Below are positions 1 through 5,445 of a stretch of 9,698 bases of DNA, one piece after another. The notes under the pieces are model-generated. The model saw only the letters and a list, made by a program, of their open reading frames with translations. It ran no database searches and was not told the DNA's origin. Numbering within the stretch: the stretch's first letter is position 1; each line of letters opens with the position of its first letter. The DNA comes from a bacterium. GTDB lineage: Bacteria > UBP14 > UBA6098 > B30-G16. A program made the position numbers and the translations under genes. The stretch is from the NCBI GenBank assembly GCA_030620455.1, contig JAUXEQ010000042.1:1-9698 (forward strand). Reading direction: 5' to 3'.

Positions 1-22
1 CGATCCCCATGGATTCAAAAAT

Positions 23-95
23 CTCCGGCGGAGGGATTTGAACCCCCAACCTAGTGGTTAACAGCCACTCGCTCCACCTGTTGAGCTACGCCGGA
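23..95 (-). tRNA. tRNA-Asn (anticodon GTT)
   Basis: On the minus strand this 73-nt stretch folds as a complete cloverleaf. The acceptor stem is TCCGGCG paired with CGCCGGA, the D arm is GCTC/GAGC, the anticodon stem is AGTGG/CCACT around the loop CTGTTAA, and the T arm carries the usual TTCAAAT loop. The loop places GTT at the anticodon, which reads AAC/AAU as asparagine. The discriminator base is G, as is usual for tRNA-Asn. The 3' CCA is not encoded (the next bases are ATT), so a CCA-adding enzyme must complete it. It lies downstream of fabH on the same strand but has its own promoter. Confidence 0.97.
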
Positions 96-104
96 TTGAA
101 GTCG

Positions 105-134
105 ATATTAAATATCACCAATTCAGAATGTCAA
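105..134 (-). promoter_or_regulatory. Sigma-70-type promoter of tRNA-Asn
   Basis: Reading the minus strand, a perfect -35 box TTGACA (129-134) is followed after 18 bp by TAATAT (105-110) as -10 box. TTAATA one base upstream would give a 17-bp spacer. The predicted start, near 98, is only a few bases before the mature tRNA 5' end at 95, which fits a dedicated tRNA promoter. The -10 box lies in a small palindrome, GATATT-T-AATATC. Confidence 0.7.
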
Positions 135-218
135 GATATTTTCCAAATAGCGAAAATCCGAAATTTCAGTGTAATTTTATTGATTTTTTACAAGTTTCTC
201 AACGCAATTTTATCATAT

Positions 219-1199
219 TTACCATCTAATCATAACGCTACCCCACGTAAATCCCGCTCCAAACGCAACCATAACAACGTTCTGACCGCGCTTAATTCGT
301 CCATCTCGGACCGCCAAATCAAATGCAAGAGGGATTGAAGCTGCAGACGTATTTCCGTGTTTGTCGATCGAAACTACCACTTGATCTAGAGGTAACTTTA
401 ATCGTCGGGCTAAAAAATCAATGATTCGAATATTGGCTTGATGTGGAATCAGCCAGTCTAGTTCTTCCTTACTGACACCGGATAATTCTAGAGCTTTTAA
501 TGCTGCCTCCTCCATCTGACGAACAGCATGCTTAAAAACCTCGTTTCCACGCATGAGAATAGTACTCATATGATGATCAACGCTGTAGTGTGATGCCGGT
601 CTGGAACTTCCTCCTGCTGGCTGATACAATAATCCCCCTAAACTTCCATCTGATGCGGTGTAAGTTGCTAGGATACCAGATTTATCGTCTTCGCTTGGAC
701 CGAGAATCGCAGCACCTGCCCCGTCACCGAACAAGAAACATGAAGATCGATCGGTCCAGTCTGTAACCTTTGTCAGTTCTTCAACACCCACAACAAGAAC
801 AAATTTTGCATTATTGCTTCTGATTAAAGCATCCGCTTGAGCAACTCCATAAATAAACCCAGTACAACCCGCAGATAAATCGAATGCAGTAATTTTTCGC
901 GCACCAAGTTTGTCCTGAAGAATGCATGCTGTGGATGGAAAAGAATGATCTGGTGTTACCGAAGCTACTAAAATTGCATCCAATTGATCAGCAGATATTC
1001 CCGCCATTTCCATTGCTTTTTCTGCAGCTTCCTTTGCAAGTACCGAGCTTGGAGTATCTTTATCCGATATATGCCGTTCGACAACTCCGCTTCTTGTCCT
1101 AATCCATTCATCGGATGTGTCGATAATCTTCTCTATATCCTGATTAGTTAATATACCATCAGGAATTGCTGCTCCGGTTCCCAATATTTTTGATTGCAT
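219..1199 (-). CDS. fabH: Beta-ketoacyl-ACP synthase III (FabH)
   Basis: This enzyme condenses an acyl-CoA primer, usually acetyl-CoA, with malonyl-ACP in the cytosol, giving the first beta-ketoacyl-ACP of type II fatty-acid synthesis. The product has 326 residues, a normal length for the family. The catalytic triad is intact: Cys112 in SAGCTGF, His253 in IPHQAN and Asn283 in HGNTSAAS. The family N-terminus (ILGTGAAIP near residue 5, then TSDEWIRTRSGV) and the C-terminal glycine-rich FGAGFTWG are present. The ATG at 1197-1199 lies inside the end of plsX (41-bp overlap) and has a GGAGG ribosome-binding site 9 bp upstream, so translation is probably coupled to plsX. The stop is TAA. No convincing GC-rich terminator follows before the tRNA. 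Primer preference (acetyl or branched) cannot be read from the sequence. Confidence 0.98.
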   Translation of the reverse strand: MQSKILGTGAAIPDGILTNQDIEKIIDTSDEWIRTRSGVVERHISDKDTPSSVLAKEAAEKAMEMAGISADQLDAILVASVTPDHSFPSTACILQDKLGARKITAFDLSAGCTGFIYGVAQADALIRSNNAKFVLVVGVEELTKVTDWTDRSSCFLFGDGAGAAILGPSEDDKSGILATYTASDGSLGGLLYQPAGGSSRPASHYSVDHHMSTILMRGNEVFKHAVRQMEEAALKALELSGVSKEELDWLIPHQANIRIIDFLARRLKLPLDQVVVSIDKHGNTSAASIPLAFDLAVRDGRIKRGQNVVMVAFGAGFTWGSVMIRW

Positions 1200-2235
1200 C
1201 TTTACAAGCCTCCAGATTTTTCGCTGCTTCTTTTAATACTTCTGGTAAATGAACAAGACCCATATTATAACCAACAATTATGGCATTTTTTACTGCTTTG
1301 GATGAACTTGAACCATGTCCTATTACCACGTTACCATTAATCCCTAACAATGGCGCACCGCCATACTCAGCGTAATTAAAATCACTTATTGTTCTCTTAA
1401 CTGCAGGATACATAAATAACCCACCTATCAAAGATAACATAGAAAATCTTCGTCCAACGCGAAAGAGCTTTTTAACCAATGAGAAAATTCCCTCAGTGTA
1501 CTTAAGAAGAATATTACCAATAAAACCATCACAGACCAAAACATCAGCGGTTCCTTCCAAAATATCTCTACCTTCCACATTGCCAATGAAATTAAGCTTA
1601 AGATCAGATGAAATCTCCATAAGAATTTTATATGCTCCTTTAACTGCGGCATTTCCTTTCGACTTTTCCTCACCGATTGAAATAAGTCCAACCTTTGGAT
1701 TTTCAACACCCATCATAACTTGAGCGAATTTAGAGCCAAGCATAGCAAAATTAACTAAGTGTTCCGGTTTACAATCAACATTAGCGCCTACATCGAGCAC
1801 AGCCATAACGTGTTGTGCTGTCGTTGGAAAAATCGTTAATATCGGAGTTCTTTTTATTCCCTGAAGAGTTCCTAACCTGAGGAGTGAGGCTGCAGTGACT
1901 GCTCCGGTGTGCCCTATGCTAACGAAAGCATCTGCTTTCCCAGCTTTAACAAGTTCTATCCCTTGAACAATTGAATTCTTTTCATCCTTCGCAGCCTGAA
2001 TAGCTGTGCATTGCATATCTACAACACCTTCAGCATGAAAAATACTTAAACGTGGAATTCTTGGATATGATTTTTTCAAATATTTTTCAATCTCGGGTTT
2101 TCTGCCAACTAATGTGATATTCAGAGAATTTATTTCTGAAAGAGCCCCTATTGCAGCATCCACATTATTCTTTATTCCGTTTTCGCCACCAGCGGCATCC
2201 AAAGCCACAACAACTTTCTGTTCCGATTTTTTCAA
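1159..2235 (-). CDS. plsX: Phosphate acyltransferase PlsX
   Basis: PlsX converts acyl-ACP plus phosphate to acyl-phosphate, the acyl donor that PlsY uses to make lysophosphatidic acid; it is a peripheral membrane enzyme. The product has 358 residues, slightly longer than typical. Family landmarks are clear: the glycine-rich start (VVVALDAAGGE, residues 8-18), SIGHTGA (106-112), LDVGAN (147-152), ISIGEEKSKGN (185-195), NFIGNVEGRDI (215-225), CDGFIGNILLK (235-245) and EYGGAPLLGINGNVVIGHGSS (from 290). The usual DAMGGD motif reads DAAGGE, and the usual GNTGA reads GHTGA. The start is a TTG at 2233-2235 with no strong Shine-Dalgarno sequence. The frame stays open upstream towards rpmF, but no better start is visible and the conserved region begins only about eight residues in. 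It lies 55 bp after rpmF and overlaps fabH by 41 bp. Confidence 0.96.
   Translation of the reverse strand: MKKSEQKVVVALDAAGGENGIKNNVDAAIGALSEINSLNITLVGRKPEIEKYLKKSYPRIPRLSIFHAEGVVDMQCTAIQAAKDEKNSIVQGIELVKAGKADAFVSIGHTGAVTAASLLRLGTLQGIKRTPILTIFPTTAQHVMAVLDVGANVDCKPEHLVNFAMLGSKFAQVMMGVENPKVGLISIGEEKSKGNAAVKGAYKILMEISSDLKLNFIGNVEGRDILEGTADVLVCDGFIGNILLKYTEGIFSLVKKLFRVGRRFSMLSLIGGLFMYPAVKRTISDFNYAEYGGAPLLGINGNVVIGHGSSSSKAVKNAIIVGYNMGLVHLPEVLKEAAKNLEACKDAIKNIGNRSSNS
1209..1213 (-). promoter_or_regulatory. Ribosome-binding site of fabH inside plsX
   Basis: On the minus strand GGAGG sits 9 bp before the fabH ATG and within the last codons of plsX (around Leu341-Glu342). It supports the overlapping start and translational coupling of the two enzymes. 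Confidence 0.75.
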
Positions 2236-2290
2236 ATCTTTAATTCGTTTTGCAGCCCAAATGGATTTATAATAACTTACTAAGGACGTT

Positions 2291-2479
2291 CTATTTCTCC
2301 TTTTCTTTTATTTTCAAAATAGGTCGTCGGTTGTAATAACCGCAGTGTGAACAAACGAAATGTGGTAATTTCGGTTCATGACAATTTGGGCATTCCTCGT
2401 AGTTTATCGCTTTAAGCTTGTAGTGGGTGCGGCGTTTTCGCTTTCGTGTCTTCGATTGTCTTCTTTTTGGCAGCGCCAT
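2291..2479 (-). CDS. rpmF: 50S ribosomal protein L32 (bL32), zinc-ribbon form
   Basis: This 62-residue basic protein is a structural component of the large ribosomal subunit. The N-terminus MALPKRRQSKTRKRKRRTHY is the family hallmark. Two CxxC pairs (Cys30/Cys33 and Cys43/Cys46) form a zinc-binding ribbon, so this is the Cys-containing (C+) type of L32. A GGAGG ribosome-binding site at 2487-2491, 7 bp before the ATG, confirms the start. The C-terminal tail (KIKEKEK) is lysine-rich. It is the second gene of the conserved yceD-rpmF-plsX-fabH order, but here it is unusually far (296 bp) from yceD and probably has its own promoter near 2634-2662. Confidence 0.98.
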   Translation of the reverse strand: MALPKRRQSKTRKRKRRTHYKLKAINYEECPNCHEPKLPHFVCSHCGYYNRRPILKIKEKEK

Positions 2480-2576
2480 ATACTATCCTCCTATTATTTT
2501 CATTGACTCCAAATCTATAGACTTTATTCATAATTTCAAGAATAATCACGTAATTTATCGTTTTCTAAGAATATTT

Positions 2577-2607
2577 ATAATCTTTTTTTAATAATAGAAA
2601 AGATTAT
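2577..2607. repeat. AT-rich inverted repeat in the rpmF leader
   Basis: Perfect 10-bp arms ATAATCTTTT (2577-2586) and AAAAGATTAT (2598-2607) flank an 11-base centre. The repeat falls inside the predicted rpmF leader. It could be a weak RNA hairpin or a protein-binding site. Low G+C in the stem makes it a poor intrinsic terminator. Confidence 0.4.
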
Positions 2608-2633
2608 TGGATTATTGTAGATATTGAGCTTAC

Positions 2634-2662
2634 ATCATAGCCTACAATGTGTTGGTATTCAA
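2634..2662 (-). promoter_or_regulatory. Candidate promoter for rpmF-plsX-fabH
   Basis: On the minus strand TTGAAT (2657-2662, 4 of 6 matches to TTGACA) is followed after exactly 17 bp by TATGAT (2634-2639, 5 of 6 matches to TATAAT). Transcription would start near 2627, leaving a leader of about 148 nt before the rpmF ATG. The -35 box overlaps the perfect 10-bp palindrome TCAATATTGA (2659-2668), a possible operator. Confidence 0.5.
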
Positions 2663-2775
2663 TATTGACACGATCTAAATAGCCAAAGTCATCACATCCT
2701 AAAATTATCGGCATAGTGTCATCTATTTAATCATTTATTTTCAAAGTTATAATGCAACTCGTAAAATTTGCAGAT

Positions 2776-3318
2776 CTATTCCTCCTCAATTTTCCTTTTA
2801 AGTAATGCAGATAATTTTTGCCATCGTGGGTCTCTTGACTTGGCTTTCCTCTTAGAATGCTCGCATTGCGCCTTATTCAAATTCACCCCACAAACTGGAC
2901 ACAATCCAAGACAGTTTTCATGGCAGACAGGATAATTTGGAATACCTAATAAAACTGCATCTCTAATTCGAGGTTTGATGTCTATCTTACCGCTGAAACG
3001 TTCTACGGAAACAATATCCTCCGTCCAAAGTGAGATAACAGACTTAGCGCCCAATCCGAGCCTGACAGAGAAACTCAACGGTTCATTTACATCGATTTCG
3101 AAATTTTCTAAACATCTTACACATTGAGCTTCGACTTTTGTGCTGACATTTCCCGTGCATGCAACCTCAAAACCTTGTCGGCAACACTGCAGTTCTAATT
3201 TTATTGGATTTGGGAATTTTATCCCTTTCTCCTCTAGTTCAAGCTGTTTAGGACTCCAGGTAAACTTATACTCACATCTTCCTTCGGGCAAGTCGGACAC
3301 CCAAAAATAATCAGACAT
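2776..3318 (-). CDS. YceD/DUF177 family protein
   Basis: This 180-residue protein belongs to the DUF177 (YceD) family, almost always encoded beside rpmF and linked in other bacteria to 23S rRNA accumulation. A molecular activity is not established. The family core CVRCLENFE (Cys66, Cys69) is present, followed by a second cysteine group CHENCLGLCPVCG (Cys132, 136, 140, 143) and the typical C-terminal DPRWQKLSALL. The paired cysteines could bind zinc (inference). The start at 3316-3318 is chosen because the minus strand has an AGAGG site just upstream and the family N-terminus begins nearby. The frame extends in-frame to 3423, but that extension is AT-rich, low-complexity and lies over the promoter region. 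The stop is TAG. Confidence 0.9.
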   Translation of the reverse strand: MSDYFWVSDLPEGRCEYKFTWSPKQLELEEKGIKFPNPIKLELQCCRQGFEVACTGNVSTKVEAQCVRCLENFEIDVNEPLSFSVRLGLGAKSVISLWTEDIVSVERFSGKIDIKPRIRDAVLLGIPNYPVCHENCLGLCPVCGVNLNKAQCEHSKRKAKSRDPRWQKLSALLKRKIEEE

Positions 3319-3323
3319 TTTAA

Positions 3324-3328
3324 CCTCT
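3324..3328 (-). promoter_or_regulatory. Ribosome-binding site that fixes the yceD start
   Basis: On the minus strand AGAGG lies 5 bp before the ATG at 3316-3318. It favours the 180-residue product over a 215-residue reading from 3423. Confidence 0.6.
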
Positions 3329-3348
3329 ATAATAATACTATCGAATAT

Positions 3349-3354
3349 ATTATA
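3349..3354 (-). promoter_or_regulatory. Candidate -10 box upstream of yceD
   Basis: A perfect TATAAT on the minus strand would start transcription near 3342, giving a leader of about 24 nt. No good -35 box is found at the expected place (3372-3377 reads TATTTC), so in such AT-rich DNA this may be chance. Confidence 0.3.
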
Positions 3355-3528
3355 AATATAACATTTGATCTGAAATAAGTAAATTAATATTTGAAATATC
3401 AACCGTGAGTCGAAAATCTTCATATATTGCTAATTTTAATCAATATTCATGCTTATACTGTAATAAAAAATGTTGGACTTCTGATAATCGATTGTTATTA
3501 CCAAAAATTCCTGACAAAATATAGTAAT

Positions 3529-4017
3529 TCAAGTTAAACTTTTTACTTTTTTTACTTTTCTTCTTCTAACCTTACGTGGTTTTCTCTCTCCTTTTTTTGC
3601 AACAATCTCTTTCTCCTTTTCAAGAACATCCTGAAGAGTAATGCTCTTTAAATAATCAATCATTAACTCTTGCAATTGAACCCAAAACAATTTCATAACA
3701 CAATAATCTTCTCTTCCGCAGTCACATTTTTCTAATTCACAACACTTTACTAATGCTATTTTCCCTTCAAGCGCAGTCTCTAAGTCTAAAATAGATATTT
3801 TTTCTGGGGGTTGACTTAGTTTATAGCCTCCACCGGGACCCTTAAAACTCGAAACAATTCCACCATTTCTCAACTTAGCTAATAGCTGTTCAAGATATGA
3901 GGATGAAATGTCTTGTCTCGAGGCAATCCATTGAATAGGAACAGGTTTACCACCATATGATATTGCGAGTTCGAGAGCAGCTCTGGCTCCGTATCTTAAT
4001 CTCGTGGAAATTTTCAT
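3529..4017 (-). CDS. Rrf2-family (IscR-like) transcriptional regulator
   Basis: Rrf2 proteins are dimeric winged-helix repressors or activators, several of which sense Fe-S status, redox state, nitric oxide or cysteine. The N-terminus (MKISTRLRYGARAALELA) and the DNA-binding region with ISSSYLEQLLAKLRNGGIVSSFKG then PGGGYKL (61-67) are diagnostic. The sensing loop contains Cys92, 93, 98, 100 and 106. E. coli IscR uses Cys92, 98 and 104, so an Fe-S cluster is plausible, though the last spacing differs. After about residue 140 there is a very basic tail, 13 Lys/Arg in the last 22 residues, not typical of the family. The ATG has a run of six G at 4022-4027 as its ribosome-binding site. It lies between mscS and yceD with sizeable gaps on both sides. 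Its targets are unknown; autoregulation is likely by analogy. Confidence 0.92.
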   Translation of the reverse strand: MKISTRLRYGARAALELAISYGGKPVPIQWIASRQDISSSYLEQLLAKLRNGGIVSSFKGPGGGYKLSQPPEKISILDLETALEGKIALVKCCELEKCDCGREDYCVMKLFWVQLQELMIDYLKSITLQDVLEKEKEIVAKKGERKPRKVRRRKVKKVKSLT

Positions 4018-4044
4018 TGTACCCCCCGAAGTTATTGTTTAATA

Positions 4045-4072
4045 ATAATATATTCCTATAGGTAATAATCAA
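4045..4072 (-). promoter_or_regulatory. Candidate promoter and operator of the Rrf2 gene
   Basis: On the minus strand TTGATT (4067-4072) and TATTAT (4045-4050) are 16 bp apart. The spacer contains the perfect 8-bp palindrome CCTATAGG (4055-4062), a position where a bound repressor would block RNA polymerase. Autoregulation by the Rrf2 protein is therefore possible, but the site does not clearly match a known Rrf2 consensus. Confidence 0.4.
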
Positions 4073-4126
4073 CTACTATGTTAAACTAAGCTATTTCCCC
4101 TTTATAGATTATTGTTAATTTTTAGT

Positions 4127-5074
4127 TTAGGTTCCCATGTCCTTCGATCCATCTGGAGATTGTTTAAACTTCTCTTTCCCCTCGATAGTATTGTTGTAAA
4201 ATCTTTGTGTTGGATATGCAAGGTCTATATCATCACATTTACTTAACCGATCGAGTATATCTTCCCATATCACCATCTCCACAGACCTTCTCGATTTAGG
4301 TTCACAGAGGAATCTCATCGTAAGCAATACACCACTATTCTTGACTGTTGTGTAAATTATTGGTGTAAGCTTTTTGTAGCTTATCATAAATTTCTTACTG
4401 GCTTCATCGAGCCTCGAATCAGCATATTTGCTGATCGGTTTAGCATGCTTGACTAGAATTTCCAAAAACATTTTCTTGGCTTTTTTCCAATCGCTCTCAA
4501 AAGTTATTAAAATAGGGATTTCGTTCCATATATATGGTAAACCCTTAGTGTAGTTTGCCAATGAGTGTATCAGAACTTGTCCGTTAGGAATGACGAGAAT
4601 TCTTCCTGTGCTTTGATCGGCATCGACCCATTTTCGGATTTCCAGAAGCGTAGAACCAAAGACACTAATATCGATTACGTCACCTGAATTATCTCCAATT
4701 TGTATTCTATCGCCAACTACAAAGGGTCTAAAACTAATTATATATAACCATCCTGCGATGTTTACAAGAAGGTCTTTTAATGCTATAGCAATACCGGCTG
4801 AGAGCAATCCAAGGAATGTACCAATAGATGCGAAAGCCTCGATCCAAACTCGACCACCAACAAAAATTGCTAATATTACTGCAACATAGGACGTTGTTTT
4901 ACGCCAGACGTATCGAGTGTATGCATTTGTTGTCTGTTTGAATACAATTTTTAGTAGAATTGTTCTCAAAACCAATAAAACAAGTATAACAATTGCACAA
5001 CTTAATATTTTATTCTGAGTTGCTATACTTATACCTGTTATGCTTTGTATCCATTGATAAGCAGTATTTAACAT
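4127..5074 (-). CDS. MscS-family small-conductance mechanosensitive channel
   Basis: This is a 315-residue inner-membrane channel that would open under membrane tension and release solutes on osmotic downshock. Hydrophobic segments lie near residues 22-45 (TM1), 61-79 (TM2) and 83-115 (TM3). The pore-lining helix is followed by the signature FRPFVVGDRIQIGDNSGDV (115-133), then the beta domain with VIPNGQVL (161-168). The C-terminal vestibule ends with LAYPTQRFYN (285-294), typical of the family. The length is close to E. coli MscS (286). The ATG at 5072-5074 has GGAG at 5080-5083. A hydrophilic tail of about 20 residues follows the fold. The neighbours do not suggest a special role; the gene appears to be transcribed from its own promoter, divergently from alr. 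Confidence 0.95.
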   Translation of the reverse strand: MLNTAYQWIQSITGISIATQNKILSCAIVILVLLVLRTILLKIVFKQTTNAYTRYVWRKTTSYVAVILAIFVGGRVWIEAFASIGTFLGLLSAGIAIALKDLLVNIAGWLYIISFRPFVVGDRIQIGDNSGDVIDISVFGSTLLEIRKWVDADQSTGRILVIPNGQVLIHSLANYTKGLPYIWNEIPILITFESDWKKAKKMFLEILVKHAKPISKYADSRLDEASKKFMISYKKLTPIIYTTVKNSGVLLTMRFLCEPKSRRSVEMVIWEDILDRLSKCDDIDLAYPTQRFYNNTIEGKEKFKQSPDGSKDMGT

Positions 5075-5111
5075 TATATCTCCAAGCTAATTCCTACGGA
5101 TCCTATTTCAT

Positions 5112-5139
5112 ATTATTAACTAATCGCATTAAAGGACAA
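5112..5139 (-). promoter_or_regulatory. Candidate promoter of the mscS-type gene
   Basis: On the minus strand TTGTCC (5134-5139, 4 of 6 matches) and AATAAT (5112-5117, 5 of 6 matches) are 16 bp apart. Transcription would begin near 5105, about 30 nt before the start codon. Confidence 0.4.
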
Positions 5140-5317
5140 ATGTTCCTTATAAACTCCTTAAGAACAAAACCGGAACCTTTATTTAAATCTCAGATAAGTT
5201 GTGCTTTAACCCAAATGCGCAATATTTCAAGCTTCTTGGCGTTTCATTCTATGTAGAAATCTGAAATCGCAAAAAGCTGCCACTCAAATAATTTATAAAT
5301 CGGATATGATGAAGTTA

Positions 5318-5341
5318 TTTAGAATATCAAAATTTTAGAAT
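5318..5341 (+). repeat. Direct repeat TTTAGAAT upstream of alr
   Basis: Two identical 8-bp copies begin 16 bp apart (5318 and 5334), and a partial third (TTTAGG) starts at 5341. A regulator-binding role is possible, but short AT-rich repeats arise easily by chance. Confidence 0.3.
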
Positions 5342-5366
5342 TTAGGAAATAGTCAAGCAATTAATT

Positions 5367-5390
5367 GGAAAAGAGAAACAAATTTACAAT
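5367..5390 (+). promoter_or_regulatory. Weak candidate -10 region for alr
   Basis: TACAAT (5385-5390, 5 of 6 matches to TATAAT) lies about 56 bp before the alr ATG, with only a poor -35 candidate (TTAATT-like) 17-18 bp upstream. Transcription would start near 5397. A second possibility is TTGCTT at 5395-5400 followed by TTTATA at 5418-5423. Confidence 0.25.
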
Positions 5391-5445
5391 TCCCTTGCTT
5401 CTCAGAGTTATGTGACTTTTATAGATTTGAAAATAAAGGGAAACT

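Larger units (their letters stand above)
2480..2775. other. AT-rich spacer between yceD and rpmF
   Basis: These 296 bp hold no credible open reading frame on either strand. Visible contents are the rpmF ribosome-binding site (2487-2491), the 10-bp inverted repeat (2577-2607), the candidate promoter (2634-2662) and its palindrome. In many bacteria yceD and rpmF are almost contiguous, so this gap is larger than usual. Confidence 0.6.
5075..5445. other. Divergent intergenic region between mscS and alr
   Basis: These 371 bp separate two divergent genes and hold no convincing coding sequence. The short plus-strand frame 4993-5256 lies largely antisense to mscS and has no family features. Visible elements are the candidate mscS promoter (5112-5139), a candidate alr promoter (5367-5390) and two exact copies of TTTAGAAT at 5318-5325 and 5334-5341, 16 bp apart. 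Confidence 0.5.

Noticed and set aside
54..338. Plus-strand frame of 94 residues at the left edge
   Set aside because: It runs across the tRNA gene and the antisense of fabH, with no domain-like sequence.
1428..1709. 93-residue minus-strand frame inside plsX
   Set aside because: It overlaps a strongly conserved PlsX coding region in another frame and shows no family features.
2577..2607. Inverted repeat considered as the yceD terminator
   Set aside because: The stem is almost all A/T and lies downstream of the candidate rpmF promoter, so it is a poor intrinsic terminator; kept only as a repeat of unknown role.
3319..3423. N-terminal extension of the YceD reading frame (35 residues, hydrophobic)
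   Set aside because: It is AT-rich low-complexity sequence over a likely promoter; a good ribosome-binding site sits just before the internal ATG at 3316-3318, where the family start fits.
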